The notes under the pieces are model-generated. The model searched no databases. It saw only the letters and a list, made by a program, of their open reading frames with translations, and was not told the origin of the DNA. A program made the position numbers and the translations under genes. A stretch of 64,000 nt of DNA, taken from Hydractinia symbiolongicarpus (Eukaryota; Cnidaria; Hydrozoa; Anthoathecata; Hydractiniidae). This document shows, piece after piece, positions 9,021 through 20,770 of this stretch. Each line of letters opens with the position of its first letter. Positions within the stretch are counted from its first letter, which is position 1. The stretch covers positions 29,053,828 to 29,117,827 of the forward strand of contig NC_079876.1 in the NCBI RefSeq assembly GCF_029227915.1, in the 5' to 3' direction.

Positions 9021-12000
9021 CGACGAAAACAATAACAAATCACCTTAATGACATATTCTTCATCTCCAGCAGTACTGCTAACCTTTCGTCGTTTTCCACC
9101 ACGACCAGGTCCGACGTAAGAAGCTCTTCTTATAGATCTAGCCCCGTTTCTTGGGCTGGCCGCTTCCTCATTATTTCGGTCACGTCCTGGACACGCACAC
9201 ACTCGCACTTCAATCACTTGACGACCAAGTACCTGTCCACTAGAAAAGCACATAAAACACCATATACTTAGCTCTATTTCAGTCCAAGGATGAAGGATTT
9301 CATTTGGCCACTTTGTGTCTTTTATTTACGACTACGACTTTGGTAAGGGTTGAGATAAGAGAAGAAGGTAAAAATCTAGATGCTTAGGAAGTTTTCAGGT
9401 CTTTACATTTATACATCGACAAACCAACGTTGTAGCGATTTGAAAATTACCCGCAATTATTATACATAGCGAGATTAGCACTGGCTAATTAGCGGAGTTG
9501 CGATAAAAAAAGTTTCCTAAAAGATTTAAAAAATGTGTAATATACATATGGAGTGATGGAGAGAACGGTGACATATCTTCGTCAACTTTGAAAATATAAA
9601 ACAAAAACTTTTTTTGCACGCATGTTTTATGCGAAGAAGTTGTATGAAATATTACCTATTTATTTTAAGGATTCCACTGTCGAAGTAAAGAAGTCCTTGT
9701 TATTCCTAAACCGAATGTGATGCCTCGTCACATTCCGATCAAGCCAATTTCATTTCTTTCTTTACTTTTTGTTCCACTACAAATTCATACAATGCAAATA
9801 AGGATGTTCGAAAAATAATTACAAATGTTGTATAAAATATTCGAAATAACGCTTGAATTAAAAAGCTAGATATTAAACTTTTAGAGCGAAAAAATCTAAA
9901 AAAATATGAGCTGCCACAAAGCTATGTCCAGTCTCAAAGAATGTTGTTTAGCTGACAATAAACTCAGAGGAAAACAAGGGAAACTTACTTATTTTCCAAA
10001 GTAAAAATGACGTCAATTCTTCGCTTTGAGTGACTGCTGTGACCACATGAATTGAAACACATGAAAGATAGAAGTTCTGTCTGAAACTCAGCACCAGCTG
10101 GAGGACCTGTGTAAGGTATCGTCAAAAAAAGCCGACCACTTTCCGACGTGTCGTATTGTGCTTGTCGTGTGTTTGCACGGATAAAGTGATAGCGAGGATT
10201 CCCTGAATAAAAAAAGAAGTATACTATGCCTGTCAACAATCGGCAAAACATCATCACACAACAAACATAAAAAATGGCGTCACAGCTTGCTGGTTGAAGT
10301 GGAATTTCAAAACTTTCAAGGACTTATCCGCACACTGAAGTATCCTTGACACTGTACGACCCTACGAAGACATTGTAGGATTCATTCAAATTCACGACTC
10401 TTTGGAACAGTATCATTCGAGCTGAAGCTAAAAATTTAGGCTGCAGAAGAAAAGACCCTCGAACCTTCGTCATCTCCTTCAGCATGATTAGAACACCTTC
10501 TGACAGGTTCGCTTAACACATGATTCCCTTTAAACACCGCCAATATGTTCACGTAGGAGTTAGGCGGGGGTCTGGATGTTGTTTTGAATTTAAACGGACA
10601 GTGCGCTCCACGTTGAACATAGAGTTTCTCCAGGGACGGTGAATACGTATAATCGGCTGACTTGGTAGCACTCTCCGTGTGAGGTCCCAACGACAGCTTG
10701 AAGTCGTACACACCGGGAAACTTTGTCGTATCGGGAAGCTGTTCAACAGGGCTGCCGTGAAGCATAGCGTTGTTCTAAAAATAACATGATCGGGTGTACA
10801 CTAAATTTCTTACAATCGCTATGCCGGGTTGGCCATTGAATTAAATTTGAAAAGCAAAATGCGTTATGATCAAATAAAATTTTGATTGGCAACCCAACAC
10901 GGTTGTAGCAGTGAATTATCACACAGATATGCAATTTTTACGGCACACAAAAAAAACAAAAACAAATTTAATTACCAAGCACATCCTTGGTTGGGCAAAG
11001 TTATTCATGTTCGGCCGAGTATTCATAGGTGATAGTGAGTGGACAGCATTCGACATGCTTTGATTAGACTGCGGTGAGCACGTGACTACGTTGAACGGAT
11101 TGGTTGCATTTGAAAAGTGTGGTGGAGAGTGTAGAGTGGAGAATTGTTCGGGTGAATTTTGCTGTGCAAAATAACTGCAGTCACTGTTTAGAAAAGACAT
11201 CTGAAACAGAAGAAAGGTTATCTCATCAAAGGTTTGCTTCACGTGAATAATTTTTTTTCATTGTATTTTTTTTCTCTTCTTTTAGAGATGTTTTTTGTTA
11301 TTGGTGAGAAAGATTTAAACAATAAAAAATCATGCGTTTCGTGAGGTATGAATCCTGTTATTTTTCTTAACCAGTTCTTAAATTTGCAGCTTTGCTTGAA
11401 TATATTTTATGAACTATATTCTTAAGTAGAGAGTCTTTTTTATAAAAATGTCATTATTTTACCGCTCAAAAGTCGTTATGTAAAATACAAACACTACAGC
11501 ACGCTGCTTTTTTAAGAAGAGTATATCTGAACAGCTAAAAACCGTTCTGCAAAGTAAACAAAAGGACCACACACACTTACCGTGCCGTGAGCATAGTCGC
11601 TCTCCTCCTCTGATTTCAAAGTCAAAGGAACATTATCTATAAAGGAAATATTTGAATTGTGTTTACCTAAAGTGAAGATAGTGAACATGAAGCCTTTGAT
11701 GTCAAACAGATACAAAACAAAAAAGTTGACTAATTTCGCGTCTAGGTAAACTAGTTAGTTTGACTCAATTATTCTAACCACTCAATTTGACTCGATTATT
11801 TCAAGTCAGTTTGATTTGATCATTCTAATAAGTCAGTTTGACTAAATTATTTTGACCAATCAGTATGACTTGATTAGTCTAACCAGTCAGATTAACTCAA
11901 TTATTCTAACCAGTCAATTTAACTCGATTATCCCAACCAGTAAGTTTGGCTCGATTTTCCAGCAAGTTATATCATTGTTAACCTTTATATTCCTGAACAG

Positions 12001-13169
12001 TATTCTGGGGTCAATTTTGTGTGAACTGAAATATTTTGCACGCAAAAGCTTTTCTATTCAGAAACGAAAAAATATTTACTTTCAAATGCAAACAAATTTA
12101 ATAGAATTTTTCTTCTCGTGACATTTTTGAACTCTGTCGTAAAACATAAAAAATAGAAAAAAAACGAAAGTGCTTAGGAAAGATGCCTGATGATGATGAC
12201 GAATTCTCTAAGCGTGCTCCTCCTTGAAAAAAGACTTGATGCACTACGTCGTTAATGATACCACTACTAGCACAAAAATTATCAACCGTGGAGGAGTTTT
12301 AGTGGGAGGTATGCGTTTCTAGCTAATAGACTGGAACAATTCAATATTTTTCACCTTTCACAATTCAGGTGAGCGAATAAATTCTTTAGTCGCTAAAACT
12401 AGGAGAGTGAAAGTACACTCCACCACATACGTTAAATTGACTTAAGTATGACATTAGGACATTCCAGACACACGCGCGTTTACTTTACGCATTTTTTTTT
12501 ACTTTTATCAAATGTTTAGATCAGGAAGTCAACAAAGTAAAGTAAATAAAAAATTCGGGCAAGACAGAATTACAGATGGCATGCCAGCTGATGCAGGGGA
12601 TGCCGTACTGGATAAGCATCTGCCTACACCCATTGCCTAGGTTGTTATTAACGAATTAACGTCCCGTAAATTCCTTCTACGAGATTGATTATTTGCAAGA
12701 TTAATATTCGCGAAACATTCGTCATTTTCAATTAGTCTGGGAACGGCATAAAAGAAATGACAGTAAGTACTAGTCATAACTAAAAAATATTTGCAAAGAA
12801 AAAAGTTTCGCTATTCTAATCGTTTTCTTGTGACATACATATATCTCCAATAGAGCTATTAAAACATTGTTTCGCGAAAATTATTCTTCGCGATAATTAA
12901 TCTTCGCGATAATTAATTTCGATAATTAATCTCGATAATTAATATCGATAAATAACGTCACAGTTTTACTTTTTCTTTCCTTGTCTAAAGTGAAGCGAGA
13001 TTAAAAAAACTTGATACCTACAACTGCTTCTAAATTACGGTTATAAGAAAATCATGTCAAAAAGGACTGGGTACAAAGTTAAATATTGCAGAGTTAAAAA
13101 GATAGTCTTACCAGTAGTATGGGAGATAAGTTGCTGCAAGAATTGTGGAGGAGGCTCGTTCATGTTCAT
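7955..13169 (-). CDS. p53: p53/p63/p73-family transcription factor (spliced)
   Basis: A sequence-specific nuclear transcription factor of the p53 family. Six coding exons fit by splice signals and phase: 13169-13112 (from the ATG), 11636-11581, 11200-10976, 10774-10465, 10202-9989 and 9239-9044. They sum to exactly 353 codons. The first three encode a Ser/Gln/Pro-rich N-terminus beginning MNMNEPPPQFLQQLIS. The next three encode the DNA-binding domain: YTYSPSLEKLYVQ, the zinc ligands VRRCSNH and FMCFNSC, and VRVCACPGRDR. A basic NLS-like GKRRK follows. A candidate last exon at 8033-7955 does not match in phase, so at least one linking exon is missing. I found no tetramerisation or SAM domain, leaving the p53 versus p63 assignment open. 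Start: second-exon ATG; an upstream micro-exon offers an alternative. Confidence 0.88.
8555..8632 (+). other. tRNA-like fragment
   Basis: GGCTCAGTTGGCTAAAGCG resembles a D arm with A box, and GTGGGTTTGAATCCCCC resembles a T arm with B box. They lie about 35 bp apart. Acceptor-stem pairing is poor, so this is more likely a degraded tRNA-derived SINE head than a working tRNA. Confidence 0.4.
8986..9021. repeat. (CAA)n microsatellite
   Basis: About 12 CAA/ACA units just downstream of a p53-family exon, within the following intron. They create a poly-Gln open frame on plus and poly-Leu/Cys frames on minus, none of them real. Confidence 0.9.
9044..9239 (-). CDS. p53: p53-family exon: end of DNA-binding domain and basic region
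   Basis: A 196-bp exon with acceptor CTTTTCTAG and donor AAG/GTGATT. It encodes NNGQVLGRQVIEVRVCACP then GRDRNNEE, the diagnostic last strand and helix of the p53 DNA-binding domain, and then RGGKRRKVSS, a likely nuclear localisation signal. It leaves in phase 0. Confidence 0.92.
9989..10202 (-). CDS. p53: p53-family exon: second DNA-binding-domain exon
   Basis: A 214-bp exon with acceptor TTTTTATTCAG and donor GTAAGT. It encodes YHFIRANTRQAQYD, LFLTIPYTGPPAGAEF and FMCFNSC with the second pair of zinc-ligand Cys, then RRIDVIFTLEN. The L3 loop between the last Cys and the RR is unusual (GHSSHSK) compared with the MGGMN of vertebrate family members. Confidence 0.9.
10465..10774 (-). CDS. p53: p53-family exon: first DNA-binding-domain exon
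   Basis: A 310-bp exon with a TTTTTAG acceptor. It encodes FPGVYDFKLSLG, YTYSPSLEKLYVQ, the SRPPPNSYVNILAVFK strand and VRRCSNH, which carries the first zinc-ligand Cys and His and the two Arg just before them. The donor GAAG/GTTCGA is weak. It is chosen because its phase 1 joins the next exon and the alignment across the junction is gapless with p53 proteins. Confidence 0.88.
10976..11200 (-). CDS. p53: p53-family exon: Ser/Asn/Pro-rich linker
   Basis: A 225-bp exon with acceptor TTCTGTTTCAG and donor GTAATT, phase 0 at both ends. It encodes 75 residues rich in Ser, Asn, Pro and Gln, starting MSFLNSDCSYF, and links the N-terminal region to the DNA-binding domain. The ATG directly after the acceptor might also allow a shorter isoform. 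Confidence 0.75.
11581..11636 (-). CDS. p53: p53-family exon: acidic N-terminal segment
   Basis: A 56-bp exon with acceptor CCTTTATAG and donor GTAAGT. It is entered in phase 2 and left in phase 0. It encodes LKSEEESDYAHGT, an acidic stretch suited to a transactivation region. Supported mainly by phase agreement with both neighbours. Confidence 0.65.
11751..11957. repeat. ~27-bp minisatellite in a p53-family intron
   Basis: About seven imperfect copies of a unit like AACCAGTCAATTTGACTCGA followed by TTATTCT. It lies in the intron between the exons at 13112 and 11636. The open frame on plus is a repeat by-product. Confidence 0.75.
12855..12960. repeat. short tandem repeat of TCGCGATAATTAAT type
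   Basis: Units such as TTCGCGATAATTAA, shrinking to TCGATAATTAA, repeat five to six times. Related TTCGCGAAA and ATTAAT motifs occur at 12640-12720, so the block may be one end of a degraded hairpin element. Confidence 0.55.
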
Positions 13170-13170
13170 T
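13112..13170 (-). CDS. p53: p53-family exon: N-terminal start exon
   Basis: Acceptor TTTTTTTCAG precedes the exon and donor GTAAGA follows. ATG lies at 13169-13167. It encodes a Pro/Gln-rich start including FLQQLIS, which loosely resembles the hydrophobic transactivation motif of p53 proteins; that similarity is inference. The exon ends in phase 1, matching the next exon. Confidence 0.7.
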
Positions 13171-14069
13171 CTGAAAAAAATAAATAACTATTAACGTCTT
13201 CATACAAGATACACAATATGACATCCAGGGTCTTCATAGAAGATACACTATATGACACCTATTGAAGGAGAACCAGCCAGACATTAGTATCTGGTATATC
13301 ATCAAGATGAATCACGCAGTCATTACTCATGAGGCGTACACACAATAGTTACACGCATGCGCAGTAAAGCGTTACTATGCAAACAAACAACAGAAACACC
13401 GACGCAAACTTTCCATCATCTTTCTTATTTCATTTTTGTGATCATGTGAATGCATAAGGTAAGCAAAAGTATCACAAAACAAACTCGTTCCCTCAGTCGT
13501 TCATTTAATCTATTACTTCATCCATTCTATAATTCATTCACCCATTCATTCACTCGTTCCTTCATTTATTTATAATATATTCTCGATATAAAAACTGCAA
13601 TATGTGAAATTTGAAGCAAAAAATAACTCTTAATAAACACTGCAAACATTTTAAAAAGGGTAAAGTCCATTATTTTCTTTGTGCGTATTTTAAAATGGTT
13701 TTCCCCCTTTTCTTCAGATAACAAAAGGAAAACAAACTGGATGACGCAACAAAAAATTGGAATAGAACAAAAAAAAAATAAAAAAAATAAAAAAGACGGA
13801 ATTTGAAATAAGGGATCATTCGGAACCTACATTACTTCTTAACAATACCTTCGTTTGTGTGTCTTAACCCAGGCTAGTAAATTGTTTCAAAACGTTTGTA
13901 AAATCAGATGCATGAGAAAATAAAAGAGATTCAGTGAGGACCAACGCCACAGCGCGATATAATTGTTTTTGGTGAAAGAACACAGTAGGCATACTTTATA
14001 AAACTTTCCCGTTAAAGAAAATAAGCTACTTATAGAAAAACCTACTTCTCATATACGTAATCTACTTAC

Positions 14070-14085
14070 CCCTTTATACCCATCT
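14070..14085 (-). other. possible 5' micro-exon of the p53-family gene
   Basis: A 16-base segment lies between acceptor TTTGTTTCCAG and the strong donor GTAAGT. It contains an ATG whose frame (MGIKG) runs in phase into the 13170 exon. It may equally be the end of a longer 5' exon. A further strong donor, GAAAG/GTATGT, at 18862 could mark a 5' untranslated exon. Confidence 0.35.
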
Positions 14086-17000
14086 CTGGAAACAAATCGA
14101 TCGGTAAAATATTTTTACTCATACACCTTTAGCTAATTAAACCTTTCCAACTAATGATATCACATCGACTACAGCAGATCTTTTTAAAGTACGAAAGTAT
14201 ACTTTACAATGTAAACAGAGTATAAAGAAATTCCTGCTTGTGTAAACAATACCATACTTAACCGCGGAGACATTAACAGTCTCTAAGAAGTTCAACAATT
14301 TCACGCGGTATGGTGTATTGAAATAGGGAATTTTTTACTGACCCTTTGAGAACATGGGAAAACACGAGTTGTAAGATTAACAAATCAAATACGTGGCTTT
14401 GTGGTATCGCTTTTAAATAAACAGTAACAAAGGCGAGGTTATATCAACATAGCGGATGAACAGTAAACAATGGGTCCCGTTACAAGTCATGAAAAAATAC
14501 TAGAAATTCTTTCAGGTAAAAAAAAAGGCTTCAGCATAACGATAAGGTCGACTTTCTAAACCTTTGTTTGGTTAAGCATTTGGGGTTTCCCAATTCCTAT
14601 AAAACAGGATTAAAATAGAAAAACGCTTAACCAGGACCTTGTCAGTAATTTTTGGAGGTATTGGGTGAATAATACGCCATAAAAACAGAAGAGCTTTAAT
14701 TTGAGCAAAACCGACGTCAAATTATTTTTAACACTAAGTTAATTAGAGTATTCCGACATCAACTCGTCAGACCTTTTCTTGATTAAAATAGTCGCCGTCG
14801 TCGAGATTGTTATTTTTTTGAAAACCGCAAGACGCATAATTATGTACAAAAAGGTTGTTTTAAAAAACTTTGTAAAAATTTAAATATGTATCACGTAGTG
14901 TGTATGGTGAACGAAGGAAGTTACACAGTGCTCCGCGACAACAACAAAGAAAAGCATAAACGACAAAAAATGCCAGTAACCAAGACAATGAAGCCGACAA
15001 GTTCCAGTAACCAGGACGACAAAAATGACAATAATATCGACCACAGAAACGACAAAAAATACCAGTAACCAAGACAAGGAGAACGCCATACCAATAACAA
15101 CGTGAAAAACAGCGCCACCAGCAACAACAAAAACAAAGATTGGGGCGAAATTATAAAAAAACTCCATCAAAAAACAACTAAAAAAAGAGGGAGGAACTAG
15201 TTATGAATCAAGGAAGCAAAAAACGATGCATGATAACCAAAAAGGGTGGAGCATCAGACTTGCAAGTGGTACAACCTCTCAAGTTTGTAAACAAAATGAT
15301 TTTATAAAAATACCTTGAAAAAATGCAGTTAAGTTAAAACAATGCTAACATTGATTGTTTGAGAAATTCTTTTTAAAGGTATCACTAAGACATAAAGGAT
15401 TGGGTAGAATCTCATGGCCAGGTATTTTCCCTGCTAATATTGACATATGATAAGCACGTGATTATAAAGGCTTTCAGCATTTCTGCGTAAATACCTACTC
15501 GATGTAAACCGACCACAAATATTATCTCACGTTTCAACTTTCAGAAATCAAACTGTCGGTGATACATCAGAAGAAAAAAAGTCCGCTTTTTTCTAGCTTC
15601 TCACAAATATTATTTTCAGAATATCAATAAACAGCAAACGTTCTTGGAAATAGGTTTTTAGAAAAAAAATCGAAAGAACACGAATCAAAAAAAAAATGCA
15701 GTCTCATCTGATAGTTTCGAAAGTGAAGTTAATAAATGTATTTCAAATTTCCCTCATATACTTGTCATTTTCCACTACGAATTCGCCGTCAATAGAAATA
15801 TAATTTTAAAAAGAAAATTAACAAACCAAAAGCAGATGGACAAAAGTGTTAGTTCCCGTTTAATCTCATTAGGCCATCATTTTGAGTAATGGACAAAAAA
15901 AAGTAGATTAAAAGGGGAAAATTTCGATGTGGAGAAAATTTGGCGGCGTTTGGCGAATTTTGTCAAAATACGCTAAATTTTTTTTCCTCACAAAGTTTTT
16001 TACAAGGATAACTAAACATGTAGTTATTTTGTTATTCTGACATTGTTACAACAAACAAAATCGTCTTCGACACAACTGTTTGCTTTGACGAAGGTAGGCG
16101 ACATTTTGGAATTTTTAAAACATTGAAAGTAAGCTCAAAATGATTATAGTTAAGATTGATATTGGAAATTTTGTCGAAAGGCGAATTACGTGACATCAAC
16201 AAGTTTGAGCACTGCCAACATATTGAATTCGGACACCATTTTATTGTTTGAAACTATAGAACCGATCAACCGTGTCAACATAATCAACAACCATACCATG
16301 ATATTGAAAGAAGCCATTCTTCCAAAACCCGTTATACAATTTTTGGTGAAAAGATGCGTTTTTTATAAGAAACATGATAAAATATGATATGAGTTGACAT
16401 TATTATAGGTAGTTACAACAGTTCACTTGTGAAATCAAAAGAAATCAAAAGTGGTAGGTTGTTGCAGATAAGCGTTTTGGTATAAAACAGGGGAGTCGCT
16501 ATAAATTTGATGGAAATCTTCTTTAACAGCTAACAGCTAACAAATATCCAGGCTAAACCGGAAAAATATGGTTTTTTTTAAAGAAATAATGAAAAAGGGC
16601 TCAAACTATTGTTTGAAAAACATTGAAAATTGATAATCACCGCTTCCAGACACCTCTTGCAAGGTATCATCGTGGACGCCATGTTCTGTTTGTCGGAGTA
16701 TTTCGTATCTTAACGCCGAACAATTTCTCACTGCTTGCATCCAACTTCAAACGGTTGCTTTAACAAATTTCATATCAGCGTGTTCCCAGCGACAGATTGC
16801 ACTAGGGGGGCATTTAACAATTACGTAACACCTAAATTCGCCATTTTTTAAAATCTCCCACCTCTTGTAACGCATCGTAACAAATCTTGTACCACCCACC
16901 AACCCACCCCTCTTGTTACGTAGTATTTTAAATCTCAAGACCTCATTTATTCATTTCCTAAAACCTTCATGTAACAGATCATCAGAATTTTTCAAAATTA

Positions 17001-20000
17001 AATTCGTACCCAAAGATTTAAAAGATATGGTAAAAAATGTTTCAAGTTGGATTTGTTAAAAAAAAGCTGCTAAAAATATAGTAGTTTTCTTTATCGATAA
17101 AAATGTAATCTAACGACACCACGTACAATATATATTGCTGTTTCAATTGCAATCAAGTTGGCCTTTAAACTTCTATTCCGGTTAATTCGCTATTTGAGAA
17201 TACATAACAGACACCACAGAGAAAAGATTTTTAATTTTCAAGAAATAGAAAACCTGCTTACCCTTCGTCAATCTCGACGTCAATAAAATAATTTTCTAGC
17301 AATTGGAGAAATACTTAACTCAGTAATGATGAAAAAAACAATGACACAATAAAAACATTAATTTTCGGAAGAATGGAAAATGATTCTGTAAACAAATACT
17401 TCATTACTCCATGGATAACGTGATTTTTTTTTTCATCAACGTAGGGACCTGGAGTATGCATTTAAATTCTAGATTAAAATTTTGCAGGTCTACCCTTGCG
17501 GGCAACAAATTACAGGTGCATTTACTTAACGCAGTTTTTTGTATTCACGCGTTTTATGAAGTCTTTTTCGTTTAAATGTCGCTGAAAGATTTTTTTTGGT
17601 TCAAATAAATTTTATCTCAAGCATAAAGACAAAAAATTATAACGACATAACCCTTGAATACAGAAATATAAAAAATGGTCACGTGACTCTTCTATCAACT
17701 TGCGCCCCAGTCCTCTTTGAAAAACAAACAAATAACATACGCTAATTTTCATAAGTGATGAGATAATAAATACAAAATTATGACGCAACATTTCATCATA
17801 CCCAGCTGTTTTCCCGTTATCAGATTACAATCTAATGAAAGCACGCCTGAGGTGAGAGTTAAGCCGTAAAATATTTTGTTGGTTACAAATTTGGTTCACA
17901 TCGGAACGTGTTTGAAAATTTCTGAACAAAACTTTTTATGAACTTTGTTTAAAATTGTTTGTAATGAACAGCTCGTGTCGACCTATACCTGCCCGGGATT
18001 GCCCACCATAGGTTAACAAAGATAATTAAACTGGTGTGATATGTATGTTGACGTCATCATGCTAACTGTAAATATGGATGTTTCCAGGCTTTGTTTGCAT
18101 CAACGCAACAGTTCGTGGCAATGTTAAATTATTGGAAAATTGGAACAAAATAGAACATAAAAAGAAGATGAAGAAGAAGAAAAGTAAAAAACATACATTA
18201 ATTATCTTTTTAGAGATTATTAACTATTTGCTTTAAATCACGTTTTCCTTAAGAGTTGATCTAAAGTTTACTAATATACAAAAAAAATTCATTTATACAA
18301 AAAAAATCATTTATACACAAAAAATTCATTTATACACAAAAAATTAAAACAACTGACCGTATGATACTTTTAGATGCATCTCTCATTAGTGTTCAAGACT
18401 TAAAAGAGAGAAACGAAGACTTCCGACACTCTCCTTATCGGCAAAAAATTAATTAATCAAACAACTAAACTAACTAGCGTTTTATCGCATCAAGGGAATT
18501 TTATGTAAGTCAAGAAATTCAAAAACTAACACCTCGTTTCGTAGCTGCTTTAAATAATTAACAGCAAGTCGAAAACAAATCAATGTGCAAATATATAAAA
18601 AAAAATTTAAATAAATATAAGATATCAATAAAAATAATCACAGTATTAATCTTTTAATGTATTTAAAAACCAAAAAACCAAAATAGATAAACGCCAACTG
18701 TGGCGAAGTCACCGTAAGTACAACCACCTCCTGATTCAACTAACATTCACATCCATACCTATGTGATCATAACGTGTTTACAAAACACGTTATAATTAAG
18801 CAACATCATTAATAGATATTAATATTAAGTACAACTCACAAAGAAATTAAAGAAACATACCTTTCGTGAAACAGCATCACGTTTCTTTCAGTTTAAATAA
18901 TATTAAACTTTATATACGTGCTATAGTATACAATAAAACTTGTATAAAAAAAACCAACAAATTATTTTGCGTAAAATGCAATGTAAAAACTTTATAACGT
19001 ATCTCTTGTCCAGGTCTTCACAAGATGTTCAGACTCGCGATTTATAACTGCAAGAATGTTTGCGGCGTGTGTTATTTATAATTGTTTACATGTATTTATT
19101 TATTGATTGATTGACAACACACATCATGGTTTGTGACGTCATTTGAACAGATTCAGCATTTTAAAAGAGCGGCTGCCAATTACAGTGTTTGCTCTAAAAA
19201 TAGGTTTACAGCATAAAGCCCTGTTCGTGTTGTCTAAGTGAAAATAAGCATCAAATTTTATATTATTATTATTGTTTGTTCGCGCACTGATATCTTTTTT
19301 TATAAAAAATGCTGAACAAGTAAAATAAAATAAAGACCGTTAGCCGTGTTTACACATTCGAAAATTAAATACACAAATAAATGTTTATCTAGTGTGGCCA
19401 TGGTTAAAAAATAAACATTCTTTAGTGTAAAATTCGAGAAAATAGTATAAGAGATACAAAAACCTATACAGTTTCCTGAGACATAACCAAGGAACTGTAT
19501 AATTGTAGCTATATTGGTAAATGATAATTTAAGAATCTAAATCTTCATGAATTAAGAATTTCCCGCGTTTTTTAATTTTAAGCGTGAATAAGTACAAAAC
19601 ATATGTTTTTATTTGGGAACCTCGGAATTGTTTAGATACCCACTCATTAGGCACCAAATTTTCTAATTTTAATTTAATTTTTTCACCTATTTATTATTTG
19701 GGCACCTATTTATTATTTGGGCACCTATTTATTATTTGGGCACCTATTAATCATTTGGGCACCTTGGGTAGCCATACGAATGTACTGAAACATAGACATC
19801 GACAGGATGGGTTATATGCATCCATAAAAATCAATTTTACTGATTACAATGAAATACACTCACAGGTGAAAGAAAAATCAACATTATATCAAGAACACAA
19901 TTTTTCAAATGCTGTGTGTAAATGTGAATAGGGACTCAATAAAGGTGACAGCCAAAACACACTCACTCGAAACATGTACAGTCAGGCTGTAGTCAAAAGT

Positions 20001-20460
20001 GAATTTATATTCAGGTTGGAGACGTCTATAAATAGAATATTAAAAAAAGGTGGGCGTTATTATGCAGGTATAAGTTCGCACAGGTTTGGTAAATTTGGAC
20101 GAAGATGAACACCTGTTTTGGTTGGCATTCTTCCAATACAATTGATGCAACCATGAGCAAGTTTGAAACAAATCAAGCATCACATGAAGAGAGAAACAAC
20201 AAAACCGAAAAACAACGCCAATTTTTTAGCCAGTTATTATAACTCGTTATGGTTAAACTTTCATTGTTTAAAAAATTCTTCATCATTTGCTCAAAGATCT
20301 TTCCATAATTTCGGTTTGCATGTTGTTATAACAGTAACAAGAATTCGTGACTAGGTAGCTATGACTCTCACTTGACTGTTCTATAGTACAGACTAATTAA
20401 GTACAACAGCAAAAATGAAACTTGTGTAGCCTACTTAACAATAAGCCTTCTGTAATTAAG
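14086..20460. other. AT-rich non-coding region
   Basis: Probably upstream or 5' intron sequence of the p53-family gene. At 14945-15080 a phrase like CGACAAAAAATGCCAGTAAC recurs three times, giving overlapping spurious frames. Around 16800-16930 a pair of TTACGTAA-like ends flanks CCCACCNACCCACCC-type sequence, resembling a common degraded inverted-repeat element. Four 19-bp units lie at 19684-19765. Nothing else is convincingly functional. Confidence 0.5.
19684..19765. repeat. 19-bp tandem repeat, four copies
   Basis: The unit CACCTATTTATTATTTGGG is exact three times and diverged once (CACCTATTAATCATTTGGG). The 115-codon frame that crosses it has no recognisable domain. Confidence 0.9.
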
Positions 20461-20770
20461 ATTTTATATACGCGAGGTTTCGTCCGCGCTATATATTTTG
20501 ACGGCACGTCCGTGCACGTAAACTCGTCGTCGTGCCAACATGACGGATAAAGAGCGTACAACTTACGCAACAACTTCTTTTTGAGATATGCAATCGCGTT
20601 TGTTCGCCCTTACGTCTCCAAATCACGTAAGGCCTTCGTGGATTAAGATTAATGTTCCTAGGTTGCTATATTAGAGGCACTGCACGTTATTTCGTGTACG
20701 CTATTGACTGTGACATTGACGTCGGGTGCACGTTCGTCGCACTGAACACACTAATTTACGAAGGTCTGGT
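20461..20770. other. CpG-rich island in AT-rich surroundings
   Basis: Unlike its neighbours, this 300-bp stretch is dense in CG dinucleotides (CGCGAGGTTTCGTCCGCGC, GACGGCACGTCCGTGCACGT, GACGTCGGGTGCACGTTCGTCGC). No ORF or RNA fold is recognised. It could be a promoter region or a GC-rich repeat; I cannot tell which. Confidence 0.35.

Noticed and set aside
8786-9038. Poly-Leu/Cys frames on minus and poly-Gln frame on plus
   Set aside because: CAA microsatellite in a p53-family intron.
10300-10430. Open minus-strand stretch reading MILFQRVVNLNES after a TTTTTAG acceptor
   Set aside because: It would require a 37-bp intron, and the p53 alignment is already gapless by joining 10465 to 10202; the stretch ends at a stop without a usable donor.
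14860-15170. Overlapping hydrophobic frames on minus
   Set aside because: Generated by a repeated GACAAAAAATGCCAGTAACC-type phrase; inconsistent frames.
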